Assembly: GCA_036936605.1 (NCBI GenBank)
Contig: JAUPFV010000004.1
Span: forward strand, 141,590,973 to 141,654,972
Length of the DNA: 64,000 bases
Direction of reading: 5' to 3'
From: Limnanthes douglasii subsp. nivea
Taxonomy: Eukaryota > Streptophyta > Magnoliopsida > Brassicales > Limnanthaceae
Below the pieces are notes generated by a model. It worked only from the letters and a program-made list of their open reading frames with translations. It had not been told where the DNA came from and did not search any database. Positions within the stretch are counted from its first letter, which is position 1; the number at the start of each line of letters is the position of its first letter. Shown piece by piece: positions 11,038 through 23,512 of this stretch. The translations under genes and the position numbers were made by a program.

Positions 11038-11830
11038 GTGGGAACATCTACTCCGGAAGGGGCAATGGTGATCCTTGAAAGATTTGATATCGATTCAAAG
11101 TACTTGGATCCTGATCAAATCCGGAATAAAGTATGGGTCATAACAGAACAAACTAAGACGGTGTCCGGACTCATTAGTTTCTTTAAATCACTCACCTTGT
11201 TCGGAGGGGATATTCTGACAGCACCCACTCCTTCATCAAGAAAGAGGAATGTGTATAGTCTGGTCACTCAGTTTGAGGGGGGAATATCCTCTCATCAGTA
11301 CCAACCCCCTTTTCCATTCATAGTTTTTGATGAGTATGATTTGAGAAATATTGTTAGGCCTCAGGAAGATGATGTGGTGATAGGAGCATACATTGGGAGC
11401 AATGATATTCGCCGGATTTTGATAGACACAAGAAGTTTGGAAAATCATTTTCCTAAGCTCATACAAGCAAATGAATAATCTGGTCGTTATTCAACGCTCA
11501 AACAGAACCATAGTGGGCTTCACAGGGAGCTCTGCGGATGTAATTGGGGAGTTTGAGGAAGAGGTGGTGTTGGGCAAGGGGCCCTTTAAAAAGTTGGTGA
11601 TGATGTTGTTTGTTGTAGTGGATTGCCCCACAGGCTACAATGCAATATTTGGGAGTTCCTAGATCTCTCGAATGCATGCCATGGCCTCGACAATCCATCA
11701 GTGTTTGAAGTATGCAGATCAAGGGCAAGTAGGTATTGTTCAAAGTAGTCAGAAGATAGCAAGAGAGTGCTATGCAACTGCACTTGCTCCTAAAACTTTG
11801 GGAGCAGTTCAGATTAATGAATATTAGAAG
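11038..11830 (+). pseudogene. Tat-1 protease region, active site lost
   Basis: This is the aspartic protease that would cut the polyprotein. RRILIDTRSLEN (about 11410-11445) is at the active-site position, but the family motif D-T-G has become D-T-R, so activity is not expected. The downstream features are right for Tat: IVGFTGSSADVIGEF, a VVDCPTGYNAIFG segment with a stop after it, and MHAMASTIHQCLKY, which resembles the conserved link to RT. Frame changes near 11480 and stops at about 11662 and 11827 break the reading frame. Confidence 0.65.
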
Positions 11831-11959
11831 TTACTGGAGCCTTCTGAGGGAGAGGGTGAGATTGATGACCCCATAAAGGCTCCAAGTGTTTTAATACCAG
11901 TTGAAGAGATTGAAACCCACTCCCTTGCAGAGGGTAGAAGTATCAAGATTGGTTCCAAG

Positions 11960-13303
11960 ATGGCGCCAAGATTGAAAAAGAAATTGTTGTCCTTTTTATT
12001 AAACAATCAGCATGTTTTTGCTTGGTGCAATAGTGATGTAACCTGAGTACCTGCAAGCATTATCTCACACAAGTTGTCAATCCGGAGTGATGTAACACCT
12101 GTTGTACAGAAAATAAGAGCTTTCTCTAAAGAAAAGGCTGGTGTAATAGTTCAAGAAGTGGATCGACTTACCAAGATGGAACACATAAAGGAATCCCAAT
12201 ACCCTTTATGGACTGCCAATCCGGTTTTGGTCAAGAAAAATAACGGGAAATGACGTATGTGTATCGATTTTACTGACCTCAACATAGCTTGCCCAAAAGA
12301 TCTTTATACAGTCCCCCGGATAGATCAGTTGGTGGAGTCAACGTCTCGAAACAAGTTACTGTCCTTCATGGATGCTTTCTCTGGATACAACCAGATACAG
12401 GTGGATCCGAAGGACCAGGATCATACTACCTTTGTAACAGACAAGGGTCTTCATTGCTACAAGGTGATGACTTTTGGGTTGAAGAATGTTGGGGCTACTT
12501 ATCAGAGGTTGGTGAACAAAACATTCGCTAGTCAGATTGGTAGGAATATGGAGGTGTACATATATGACATGATGGTTAAACGTTTGGAGGAGGATTTGCA
12601 TATAATTGACCTTCAAGAAACTTTTACCAATTTGACAAGGGTGAATTTGAAGCTGAATCCAGAAAAATGTGTCTTTGGGGTTTGATCCGGATTTTTATGG
12701 GGTTTTGTGATAAGTGAAAAAGGGATACAACCCGATCCGGATCAGCTTAATGCCATATTAGAAATGGATCCTTCTTGGAATATTAAAGAAGTCCAGAGGC
12801 TCACTGGAAGGTTTCCTACCTTGAATCATTTTATTTCAAGGTCTTTGGACAAGTGTGCTCTGTTTTTCTGAACCTTGAAAAACGCTAAATATTTTAATTG
12901 GTCTCCACAATGCAACCAAGCTTTTGATGAAATAAAGAAACACTTATCTTCACCGAAGAATCTTTTTAAACCCATTTAAGGAGAAATACTTTATGTATAC
13001 TTGGCTGTGTCAGAATGTGCTATAAGTGCAGTACTGATAAGAGAGGTGGACAATTACCCTCGTCTAGTGTACTATATCAACAAGAGTTTTATAGATGCTG
13101 AGAAAAGGTACCTAAAGCTTGAAAAGTTGGCACTGGCCTTGGTGATTGTAGCAAAAAAGATGAGGCTGTATTTTCAGTCTCATTCCATCATTGTTCGGAC
13201 ATCTTTTCCATTAAAGAATGTTCTTCAGAAGGAAGACATATCAAGCAGGATGACCAAGTGGTCAGTGGAGTTGGGCGATTATGACATTGATTTTTCCCCA
13301 TGA
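11960..13303 (+). pseudogene. Tat-1 reverse transcriptase and first RNase H
   Basis: RT motifs in order are PLWTANPVLVKKNNGK (about 12205), stop, MCIDFTDLNIACPKD, FMDAFSGYNQI (about 12370) and FGLKNVGATYQRLVN. The catalytic box then reads YIYDM at about 12555 where this family has YIDDM, so the first of the paired aspartates is replaced by tyrosine. A thumb with LNPEKCVFG and, after a stop, the connection DPSWNIKEVQRLTGR follow. The first RNase H (13001-13303) carries YINKSFIDAEKRYLKLEKLALALV and ends MTKWSVELGDYDIDF, a close match to the Ty3/gypsy consensus. Multiple stops. Confidence 0.8.
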
Positions 13304-13394
13304 ACGGCTATTAAAGCTCAATCGGTTGCCGCTTTCCTCGTAGAGTTCCATTCAGATAGGAGCTCCAAACAAATTTCAGAAGGAAAAACCAAGA

Positions 13395-13850
13395 AAAAAT
13401 GGGTAGTCCGAACTGATGGTGGTTCAAGCATAATGGGTTGTGGAGCTGGAATTTTCCTAACCTCTCCGTATGGTGATAAAATGTACCAGGTTTGTATGCT
13501 TTGGATTCAGGGCCTCTAACAATGAGTCCGAGTATGAAGCGGTTATAGCTGGTGTTAAATTGGCTTTCCTATGTGGGGCTAAGAGAGTTCGGTTGATGAG
13601 TGACTCTCAGCTTCTTATCCATCACGCTCAAGGTCAGTCTAAGGCTAAGAAGGAGCAACTGATCAAGTACTTACTCATCCCGAAGGAGGTGGCAACCAAC
13701 TTCAAAAGGGTTTGTTATGAACATATTCCTAGGTCAGAAAACACATTGGCAGATTCTTTGGCAACCATAGCATATTCTGAGTCTTACCCTAGGATTCACA
13801 TACAAGAATTCCCATTCATACAACCAAGTCAAAACAACGAAGAGGAGGAA
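13395..13850 (+). pseudogene. Tat-1 second, archaeal-type RNase H
   Basis: Tat elements carry an additional RNase H between the ordinary one and integrase. Here WVVRTDGGS (about 13410) supplies the first aspartate. After a frame change, NNESEYEAVIAGVKLA gives the glutamate helix, VRLMSDSQLLIHHAQGQ the next aspartate, and EHIPRSENTLADSLATIA the last one. All four acidic positions of this RNase H type are present, although the frame is broken near 13465. Confidence 0.75.
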
Positions 13851-13854
13851 AGCT

Positions 13855-15122
13855 TGAGTATACAGGTAATTCAACCTAAATATTGGAGATTTTCCCTTCT
13901 TCAATATATTTCTGATGGGGTTTTGCCTCCGGATAAAGCTATGGTAAGAAAAATTAAACACAGGGCTCGTGTTTTTTTTTATCATAAGGGAGGTTCTCTA
14001 TAAAAAAAAATCTTTAAGTAGACCTCTCCTGTGTTGTTTGGGGGTTAAAGAATCTCAAGTCGTTTTATCCGAACTACATGACGGAGAAGGATCAGCACAT
14101 TGTGGATACACGGCTCTAACACGGAGGGTGTTGTTGCATGGGTACTATTGGTCATCCATAATATTAGATGCTAAATAAATGGTAAAGAAGTGTGATCCAT
14201 GCCAAAGGTATGGTAATGAAATTCATGTACCAGCAATACCCATGGAGTCTATTTCTGAGCCAGTACCTTTTGCTCGTTGGGGATTGGATTTAGTTGGGCC
14301 TCTGCCTATGGCATCCAGGAGGTGCAGAACTATTATAGCTGCCATTGATTACTTCTCAAAATGGATAGAGGCAGCTCTTTTGGCAAGAACCACTTCGAAG
14401 GTTGTCATTAAATTTATCCTATCCAATATATGTTGCAGATTTGGGATTCTTTAAAGATTACCATAGACAATGTGCCACCATTTGATAACAAGGATATTGA
14501 GAGTTTTTGTGCCTCTAGGGGTATTCAGCATTGTTTTTCTTCTCCTTTCCATCCACAAGCAAATGGCCAAGTTGAAGTTGCCAACAAGACTATTTTGTCT
14601 GGATACAAAAATAATCTAGAAGGGGCTGCAGGGAAGTGGCCAAGCTATTTGCAAGAAGTGTTGTGGGCATACCGAACTATTCTTTGGGCTGCTACACAAG
14701 AGTCTCCTTTTTCTTTGGTGTATGGGATATATGCAATCACCTTCATAAAAGATTCTCTACCACCATATAAAGTCCACAACTATTTCAAACAATCTAATGA
14801 GGTAGCAAATACGGATAAGTTGGACGTAATAGAAGAAAGAAGGGTTAAAGCTCACTTAAGAACAACTCATTACCAAGGCTTGATGATGAGTAGATTTTCT
14901 TCCAAGGTCAAGAGAAGAGATTTTCAACCAGGAGATAAAGTGTTAAGAAACGTTTTCTTACACACCAAGGGGAAGCAGTTCGGTAAGCTGGCTCTGAACT
15001 GGGAAGGCCCCTATGAGGTCTCTGAAAAACTTAAGCCTGGGACATATAGGCTTCAGGATAAAGAAGGAAGAATTTTGAAGCACCCATGGAATATTGAACA
15101 TCTCAGGTTATATTTAGAATAA
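13855..15122 (+). pseudogene. Tat-1 integrase, frameshifted
   Basis: The N-terminal HHCC zinc region is recognisable from SELHDGEGSAHCG (about 14070) to VKKCDPCQR (about 14185), with a stop between them at 14176. The core begins FARWGLDLVGPLP, with the first catalytic aspartate in DLVG. The second aspartate comes after a frameshift at about 14450, in TIDNVPPFDN, where the family has DNG. The glutamate lies in HPQANGQVEVANK (about 14560). The C-terminal GPYEV domain ends at a stop at 15120-15122 with IEHLRLYLE, the usual Tat end. One frameshift separates two otherwise long open halves (14179-14454 and 14430-15122). Confidence 0.8.
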
Positions 15123-15860
15123 AGTTTGTAAATATTTACTTGTTAGATATCAATGTAAATATTAGGGGGCATACTCTTTCCTACCCTGGTGGCGCGGGGA
15201 GGTTTTAATGAGGTGTCCGATTTTTTATTCAATAATATGAGATGCCTTCTTGAAACATTCGGAGTGATTTTATTGCAATACGATTCAAGTTCAAGTCATT
15301 TTCTCAACAACTTGGATCTCTAGTAGATCGGATAAACCTGGTTAAGTGATGACTATTAAATACATGTCATCGGAGATATTAAACACTCTCACTATAATAC
15401 TTCTGAAATGCTAAGGGCTATTTAAACATTAGCCATGAAAAATTTAAAGGAAAGAAAATATTAAATAAAAAAAGGTTTGATATATTAAATCAATTTGGAT
15501 TGAAACCGAACATCAAAACAAAATATTCCTTGGCCATCCAAGGACTTTAAGTGTTTTAAAGACTTATTCGGACTCTAACCGAATAACATTACAAAATGTG
15601 CCTTGGCCATCCAAAGACTTTAACTGTTCACAAAAATAAAAGAAGAAAACAAAAATATTATTAAACCTTAGGGTTTATTCCCTTCATATTTTCCTTCACC
15701 ACCACCTTTCTTGGGACTTTTAAGTTTGGCACTCGAACTCTCACCAATTCCCTCTTCATCATCAATAGTGGAATCGATTCCACTAGATTGGTTACGTTTA
15801 TCACCATCTGCTAAAGTATGAAATAGGATGTCTTCATAGTTTACATACTTTCATAGGGGA
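15123..15860 (+). repeat. Tat-1 3' untranslated region with tandem repeat
   Basis: After integrase comes a sequence shared by all three Tat elements: CTTTCCTACC with GGGAGGTTTTAATGAGGTGTC (split here as two blocks). A tandem repeat with a 73-bp offset follows (15528-15600 and 15601-15630 onward), marked by CCTTGGCCATCCAA. Hypervariable tandem repeats at this position are known in Tat/Ogre elements. Confidence 0.55.
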
Positions 15861-15861
15861 C

Positions 15862-18230
15862 CTAGGGTCCTCTTCGGAAAAGTCTCATAGAAAGGAGCAC
15901 CATGTTAGACTTGGCTTGATCATCTCTTTTCTCTAAAGAGTCTATCACTTCATTGGTATATTTGTCAATGCCCGCCTGAATAGCTTGCTCATGCTGCTCC
16001 TTCAAATCCTCTTTCTCTTTGGCCATCTCAGACATGGTACCCTCTAACTTAGTTTTCTCATCAGATAGAGTTTGAATGACACCATCTTTGGTTGCCAGTT
16101 CCTCCTTTAACGTTGTGAGGTCCTTTTCCAAGACATAATACTTGTCCCGGAGCTCAGTTCTGGCAGTTTCTGAGGTAGCCAACTTGGTTGATGAAACCTC
16201 CTTGTCCTTCTTCAATGCCTCTATCTCCTTCTTCAGTTTCTCTATACTCTGATTGGCATTGAGGAGGTTGGTTGATAGAGAATCCTTGTCAGAGGTGAGG
16301 AAATTGATGAGGGTGGTCTGACTTTTGACCTGTCTTTCCAAGTCAAGTATTGGCTGAATGTAACCAAAGAGGGAATGGCTCAGAACATCTTGCTCTCCGG
16401 AGACGGAGAAAGACTTACCACTGAAGGTCACCATATTAGCAGAGCTGGAGGGGTAGGGACCTGCGAAATCATCATTCTCAGAATCATTGAAGTATCAATC
16501 AATGTATTGAAGCGCACTATAGTCCACTTCTTCAGTCCATCCCCCAGCAACCTCTCCGGACTGCAGACCTGTTGGGATCTTCTCTTGTAAAGTGGGATCA
16601 ACAGGGGCTGGTGGAGTTAGAGTCTCCGAATGGCGAAGAATTATTTCTTCTCCCAAGGTGACTTTCTTCTTTTTAGCAGCTTTCTCGTCACTGCTGGCCC
16701 TTCTTTTCCGGTCCTTTTTGGGAGGCTTTGATGGGTTCTGCGACTCTCCAGCCTCCCTTACTGTTTCAGCCTCTACCACTTTGAGCAGAGAAGCATCAAT
16801 TCCCCTTTGGTTTCCCGAACCAGTCCCCTTTGTGGCTGCTTGAGCCAACTCTGCTGCAGCTTTCTTCTTCTTGTTCATTATCTTGCTGGGAGCCTTTGCT
16901 CTGGAAGGTAAGAAAAATTTACCATCCTTGGCCTCTATCCGTTTTAGAATTACACCATGAGGATGCAGTGTAGTTAGCTCTTCCCATGAGAGGTCTCTCC
17001 GACCTGTGGTGTTCCACATATGGGACCTCATAAGATTACTCGAGGTAAAGCAGTTGTGGAAGAATTCCCCCAATGCTCCGCAGCCCATGCGTTAAGCTTT
17101 GCACAGGATTTTTGCCCCTTCTCTAGGTGTCCGATGAACTCTTTTGGCAGCACTGATAAAGGAGTGACAAATTAATTAGAAAGGGAACACTTGTAATTTA
17201 GAAAGGAAAATCATGAGAAACAAAGATGGGAAAGAAACTCATCAGTACTTTTCCACCTGCTAGTCACCCGAAGTCCTCAATTTAGCACTTTGGTGAAAAT
17301 CACCACTTCGTTAAGCTTGCAGACCATGCGAGTCTCCAGAGTGATAGGTATCCTTACCTTCACTGACTCTGGAATCCCCCATTTCATGCGGATCCGGCCC
17401 AACTTAACAATATGGGTGTAGATGTAGTTTATACTTTGTAGAGCCAACATGTACTTGACACTAACGTGTTTGGAGCAAGGGCCTACCTTTCCCTCTAGGC
17501 ACTCCGGAAGCTCCCGATGAGTCAGGTAGACCTTAACCTTGCTTTTGCCCTTCTTGTCAGAAGCACCATCCCCCGTTTGGCCTGATGCCTCGGTTTCAAA
17601 AGGAGCCACCTCAATACTATCTTTCATTATCTCTTTCATTACTGTGGAAGGTTTATCAGTTGCATTGGATGTATTGCGGTCAGTTTATGGTACCGAAGGC
17701 TATTTGGATGGTTGAGTACTTGTTACCTCTAAAGGCCTGGTATCCGGTTGAGGTTGGGATCCGGAAGGCTTGGCCCTTGGGGCTGCTTTAGATGCCTCTG
17801 ATCCAGAGGGCTTGTCTATTGGGGATACTTTAGATGCCTCTAATCCGGAGGGCTTTGGCAGTGAAGGTGTGGATTGAGTTTTAGTTTGACGGGTCGTCCG
17901 GCGAGGGGTTATCTTCTCCGGAGACTTCTCAGCATCAGAACCCATGGCAATGAAGGGGGAAGGTTTTCTGATACTTGAAACAACTTTTTCTTTAACAACA
18001 GAAGGTTGAGACTCTTGAACAGAAAAGCCTGAGGGAAGGGGTGAAAGGCTTGGTTTGAATAACTAACTGGGCCTAGGGTTTTGGATGAAGATAACCCTTG
18101 ATCAGCTTCTTGAGCTGGTTCACTAGATTTCTCACTTGGAGAGACTGAGAGGCCGGCAACAATGCAATTCTCTCTTGAACGGAAAATGGTGCTACGATTC
18201 TTATATTTCATACGATTGTTATCATTAAAT
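15862..18230 (-). pseudogene. Tat-1 antisense ORF (aORF)
   Basis: Tat elements often carry an extra ORF on the opposite strand between integrase and the 3' LTR; its function is unknown and some copies match Pfam's putative gypsy-type transposon family. Read 5' to 3', the product starts with a basic, proline-rich part (MGSDAEKSPEKITPRR, from 17945). A conserved middle follows: YIYTHIVKLGRIRMKWGIPE (about 17430), then FFHNCFTSSNLMRSHMW and LSWEELTTLHPHG (17070-16950). After a lysine-rich linker with KKDRKRR it ends in a coiled coil (16434-15862). Introns or frame breaks separate the blocks. The same domain order is seen in Tat-2 and Tat-3. Confidence 0.65.
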
Positions 18231-18239
18231 AGCTTAGTC

Positions 18240-20184
18240 AGCAATGATGAAGAGGCTTGGTGATAAATGATCACCTTGCCTCAGACCTTTAGTTGTTTTA
18301 AAGAAGCCCATAGAGGCTCTATTAATAATAATAAACACAAATACATTAGATATCATCTTGTAAATCAGGGAAGTAAATCTCCTAGAGAAACCAAACTTAC
18401 TAAGCTCATTGCTAATGAAGGGGTGGCTCATTTTATCAAATGGTTTACACATATCCAGCTGAATGATAATGTTACAATCTTTGACTTTTCTATTTAAATC
18501 ATAAAACAATTCTTTGGCAATAAGGATGTTGTCCTGAATGTTATTACCAGGAATGAAACCACCTTTATTTTTAGAAATGATCTTAAGAAGAATTTTAACA
18601 AGTCTATCATTCAAGATCTTAGACATGATGTGATTGAGGAGGGAACAGAGGCTTATTGGCCTCTAGTCCTTCCAACTGATAGAATTAGTAGATTTAGGAA
18701 TAAGGAAAATGCCACTAGCTGAAACACCTTTAGGAATGTTGTTACCTCTTATGAAATGATGCATAGCTAAAGTGAGATATTTTTTGATAATGTTCCAACA
18801 TGTTTTGTAAAAGAACAGATTAAATCCATCCATACCTGCCACGCTTGAAGCTTTTAAACTGTTGATGTTTCTCTAGAACTCATCTTCACTAGGAAGCTGA
18901 AGTAAGATTTTGTTATCTTTCTGAGTAACAATATTGGGGATATTGTTGAAGATTGGATGATGCATTTTATCATTCTCATCCTGCTTGTTGCTGTAAGGGT
19001 AGCTGATAAGAGCTTCAGTGAAGTAAGAAATAGTAGACAAGCCAATGGCCTCTTTATTAGTTATTAATGTATTGTTGTCTTTGATTTCATTGATGCAGTT
19101 GTTTTTTCTTTTTTTGATGACATAATTGTGAAACAACTTAGTATTGTTATCCCCATATTTAGTCCAACTTGCGTAACATTTCTCGAGCCAATATTCTTCC
19201 TCCATCTTGTGAGCTTGTAATAACAGAGCTTTAGCTTTGGATAACTCAACTCTAGATTCATTGTTATTCTGCTCTTAGTGCTTAAGTTCAAGTTTAAGAA
19301 CTTCATCCTCAAGCACTCGCACTTTATTAAAAACATACCAAAGTAAATTTTATTCCAAGAGATGAGACCTACCTTTAACCTTTTAAGCTTGAGCCAAAAT
19401 TTGGTCAGAGGATCACCATCCAAATCTTTTTCCCAATTATTAGAGACAAAAGGATTGAAATCACTGTCTAGAGACCACATATTTTGAAATCTAAAAATTT
19501 TCCTAGGACAATGAGCTTCATTAGAGAGGTGCATGACAATGGCCATATGATCAGACTCAGTTCTAGCTTTGTTCATAACTTTAGTATCTTTAAAGAAATC
19601 ATTCCAGGGATTGTTAATGAACACCCAGTCCAGGCGTTTCCATTTAGATTATTGGACCAAGTAAATCTGGACCTTGCATAACCAGCATCTAAGATTCTGC
19701 AATCACTAATCATTTTGTTAAAATCATCAGCACTATTTTGACAGAAAGAAGAACATCCAATCTTATCATCAATAAAGCTAATAGAGTTGAAATCACCACA
19801 AAGCATCCATTCAGATGTGGTACTAGCTATAGAACGCACGGGATCCCATAAGTCATGTCTATTAATCCTCTGACATTTCGCATACACAATAGTTAACAGA
19901 GAGTTGTTGCTGAGCAACGCATGATTAATCTTAATGTGTAAACATTGAATATGATCAATTAACACACTGACAATAACATTTTCATGCCAAAAAACCATAT
20001 TTTATTAGAGATATTAGATGTAAAGTGTTTAAAACCTATATTGTTAGCAATAAGATCCAAGTTTTCTCTGCCAATTAATGGCTCTTGAATAACAACCAGT
20101 TTAGCATTGTTTTTATTAATAAGGTTCTTAAGTCTTCTCAAAGAAGATTTATCCTTAATGCTTCTTATGCTTCAATTGATAATA
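18240..20184 (-). pseudogene. LINE-B, 5' half: endonuclease and RT palm
   Basis: Minus-strand ORF2 of an L1-type LINE in several frames. The endonuclease has LKNLINKNNAKLVVIQEPL (20120-20060), SEWMLCGDFNSISFID (about 19800) and ESDHMAIVMHLSNEAH (about 19540). An RT linker contains EEEYWLEKCYASWTKYGDNN (about 19200-19140). Palm motifs GGFIPGNNIQDNILIAKE (about 18560), LDMCKPFDK and GLRQGDHLSPSLFII (about 18280-18250) follow. The sequence then passes directly into Tat-1, and the next LINE-B residues reappear near 8920. About 60-70 codons, including the F/YADD active site, are missing between the two halves. Confidence 0.8.
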
Positions 20185-20592
20185 CTAATCATTTAAGAGA
20201 AGGTTTAGTGTTACTTGTTCCAAAGAATTGGAGAGTCTTTTTTGTTGCCTTTTTTTAGCTTGCTTTAGTTTTCTGTCAATTATTTCCTTGAATCCATCCT
20301 CATCATTTTCTTCTGTAACTTCCTCCATTACCTCAGTGTTTTGCTTCTGACTCCTTGTTAGTCTTTTGGCAGTCCTTGGTTCACCTTCGGTCGTATCTTT
20401 GTGACTAAAATCATCAACAACTCTGACTGGAGATTTGGCCTTGCTTATTGGAGAAGTCTGAGGACTGTCAGTGCCAATTTTAGGAGAAGAGTATTCAAAT
20501 GCAAGATTTTCATAATCTCCATTATTAGCGTTAACAATTGTAGGTTCTGCTTTAAAATTATCCTTGCGACCAGCATCATCAATATTTCCCAT
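20185..20592 (-). pseudogene. LINE-B ORF1 C-terminal fragment
   Basis: The fragment starts with an ATG at 20592, just inside the end of LINE-B homology, and is hydrophilic: acidic in the first part (TTEGEPRTAKRLTRSQ), then lysine-rich with a predicted helix (ELKQAKKRQQKRL-like, 20260-20230). It lies directly upstream of ORF2 on the same strand. Position and composition fit the tail of a LINE ORF1, but no DUF4283 or CCHC part is present, so the copy is 5'-truncated near 20600. It could also be unrelated. Confidence 0.45.
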
Positions 20593-21177
20593 TAGAGATC
20601 TTTGGTAAATTAATTAACTTTTTTTTCTTTTATTCTCATATTCATTATAGTGGTCGTTTTCATATTTTTCTTCTGCTCTTAAAAATAAAAATTATTTTCA
20701 GCATATTTTTTTAGTGTATTAAAAAAAAATTGTTAATCAAATTTGAAATTATATCCTAAAATTTAAGCTAGGAAAACAAAAATTCAGAAAAAATAAAAGC
20801 ATACAACACATTATATTTATTTTTAGTTTATTTATTTTTATTAATGTTACAAAAAGTAATTAACAGTTCTATATATTATAAATATGTTTTCATATATAAA
20901 ATTGTTTATAAATTTTGTAAATAAAAATAAAAATACTAGGTGTTTCATCCTTATTTAACTCATAATAGTAAAATGGTTATACTTATTTAAACTCTTTAGA
21001 TATGAGATGATCATAGACCGTTATAATAGACTACCGGTGGATGAAGTGAGGAAAAAATTTCTCATAAAATTCTCTCTTTGTAGAATAAATTGGGATAATA
21101 TACCGGAGATATATATTGAAAACATGGATGAACATGGTTTTATTGATACTACATTTTTTTCATTTTGCCGTACTTGA

Positions 21178-21304
21178 ATGGTGAACAAACCCAAAGTATA
21201 TGAATAACTTCATTTTTTTTCCAAATGGTGGACAAACCCAAAGTATATGAATAACTTCATTTTTTTTCCAAATGGTGGATAAACTCAAAGTATATGAATA
21301 ACTT
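21178..21304. repeat. 47-bp tandem repeat, about 2.7 copies
   Basis: The unit contains AAAGTATATGAATAACTTC followed by a T-run and CCAAATGGTGGA. Copies start at about 21180, 21227 and 21274, a constant offset of 47 bp with very few changes, so the duplication looks recent. Confidence 0.85.
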
Positions 21305-21345
21305 CGATACATATCAAAGAAAACTTGTCGCCTAAAAAAAATACC

Positions 21346-21487
21346 GCTCCAAAAATTGTTATGGAAACCAACTAAAACATAAAACCAACACAAACTTTAT
21401 ATGGACTTCTAATTACGGCTCGAAAAATTGTTATGGAAACCAACTAAAACATAAAACCAACACAAACTTTATATGGACTTCTAATTA
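21346..21487. repeat. 72-bp tandem duplication
   Basis: Two nearly identical 72-bp units begin at 21346 and 21418; each contains AAAAATTGTTATGGAAACC and ends CTTCTAATTA. It lies 40 bp from the 47-bp repeat but is unrelated to it in sequence. Confidence 0.85.
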
Positions 21488-23512
21488 TGAAGCTAAAACT
21501 AGCCCAACTATGTCATGTCACCAATAATAGAGCCACTCATGTATTTAGAACTTCTTGACCCATATAAATAGGTGTGTGTGAATTGCATAATATTAGCTAA
21601 ATAGAACAATTATGTAAAAATCTAGAAAAAAAATCAGTTTTGTAAATAGGAAATTTGATATATAGATTTGTAAGAGGAGAGAATATACACCCCTGTAAAC
21701 ATGATAAGTAGACAAAAAAAAAAGCAATGAATATGTATAGATTTTCTCCATATTTATATGTATAAGCTGTGTAATGTTTTGTGGGATAGTTATATTCTAG
21801 ATTCTAACACATTTAATTATAATTCTAACACGGAAAATATGGATCAGTTGGAATCCCAAACTCTAGAATTTAAATTTCTAAGTTTTAATCTGAAAAGATA
21901 CAACCGTTTTGAATAGTTATATTTGAAGGATTATCTATAATTTAAGAAAATACAAACAAATAAAACACAACAATTAATATACACATATATTAGTTGGATT
22001 TTAGGACTCCCTCTTGTTGAAAGGTGATATACCGTTGTCTGAGTTTTAATATATAAAGAGTAACTCTTTAATGGTGTAGTATCTTTTATATATGGTTAGT
22101 TATAATTCTATGGAAACAACCGAAATAATTGATTTCGGAATCGGAAGTGGTCTGTATCATGGAATGAGTTTTTATGTTAAAAAATGTATAACTTTTTAGT
22201 GAAATTCTTTTATATATATTAATGATAATTAATGGAGTAAAAAATAATTTTTTGTATTTTAAAATATTAAATTAAAAAAGTTATGTTTTATAAAACTATG
22301 GGACATATTTATAAGAGGTAAGGAAGCTTAAACTACATACAACAATAATCGCTATAGAGAAAAACAAAACAAACAAGAACCTAACAAACAATAATCACTT
22401 TTAAAAAAATTAAACAAACAAATCTCAACATCAAAATGCAATATAACTTGTTTAGAGAAATAAATAATACAACCGACCATCTTGAAATGGTGTATTGGAA
22501 GATAAAATCACCACGACTTTTTTTTCTCAAAATAGTGTATGGGAGATAGAAATATCACTGGAAAAAACAACAGGAGCAATAACAAAACCTGACATTAGAC
22601 GATAAGTGATATTACAATTTACTTAGCAACCATACATTCATGAATATCAGCAGGGGTCTGAAGATGGAGGTTGTATCAATACCAATATTACAATAAAAAC
22701 AATCCAAATTTAAATACATCAAATACACCAAATCAATAATTGAAATCACTCTTACTCTATTGTTTCACAATTAAGATTTAAAACTCCAAATTCTAGATCT
22801 AAAACCAAAAAACAAAAATATAAAAAAAATCAAAATTCATGACAAATCACCCATCCCAAAACAAACTAAACTAAACATAACACAAAAATATACATAAATA
22901 ACTCTAACCTTTCAAATCAATAGAATTGAGCCTAAAAAAATAAACACATATTTCGAAACCAAACCTCAAACCTCTTAAAAAGTTATAAAAACATAAAGTT
23001 AGATTTAAAATTACTCAATTTTAAAAAATTTAAAACAAAAATCTAAAATATACTGCAAACTCACCAGTACGTAAAACACGACATCAGCCCAATCTATACC
23101 TCAAGAGAGCGTCGGTTGGCCACCGTTAGTGCCTCTAGACGTCTGTTGGAAAATTTAATCTAAAATACATAATTTTACGAGAAAATGATATGCTTTAGTT
23201 TTTTTCTATCACTTATTAAGTCTAAGTGAAATTGTTTTATATTCAAATGTGTAGTTTTTTCATATTAAAATATATTTTTATAGTTCTAAAAAGTAGCTCT
23301 CGTCCTTAAATTTTAATGTTGGTATTCTTTTTTAAAATAACAACCCCAAACATAACACATTATTAGATTAAAATATAACACTTCAAATCATTAAAATAAT
23401 ATATATTGTAAAGATGTAGTATGTGCCTCTCAAAGCAAAACTCTCCTTTAGACTTATTTCAAATTTGGGTTTTAGTAAAGACGAATAGCTATCAGCAACC
23501 GCCAAACCCAAA

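Larger units (their letters stand above)
8921..18240 (+). mobile_element. Tat-1: Tat-lineage Ty3/gypsy element lacking its 3' LTR
   Basis: The element has a 337-bp 5' LTR, a primer-binding site, gag, protease, RT, RNase H, a second archaeal-type RNase H, integrase, a repeat-bearing 3' UTR and an antisense ORF. This gene set, with RNase H duplicated and an antisense ORF between integrase and 3' LTR, is characteristic of the Tat lineage (Ogre, Retand and relatives). It sits inside LINE-B. No 3' LTR is found: the antisense ORF runs directly into LINE-B sequence near 18240. The polypurine tract, 3' LTR and part of the LINE RT domain therefore seem to have been deleted together after insertion. 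Catalytic motifs are broken. Confidence 0.8.
20600..23510. other. AT-rich spacer
   Basis: Almost 3 kb of AT-rich DNA. The only structures I can support are two short tandem repeats (21178-21304 and 21346-21487) and a short plus-strand frame before them: an ATG at 21007 opens about 56 codons (including NRLPVDEVRKKFLIKFSL) to a stop near 21177. I do not recognise this peptide; it could be a degraded exon. From 21500 to 23500 I see no gene, RNA or element. Confidence 0.5.

Noticed and set aside
8921..18240. The antisense coiled-coil ORF as a host gene
   Set aside because: The same ORF occurs in the same place in two other Tat elements of this window, so it belongs to the element.
21500..23500. 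Search for tRNA, snoRNA or organelle-derived DNA in the AT-rich spacer
   Set aside because: No cloverleaf boxes, conserved C/D motifs or plastid or mitochondrial gene sequence could be recognised by eye.
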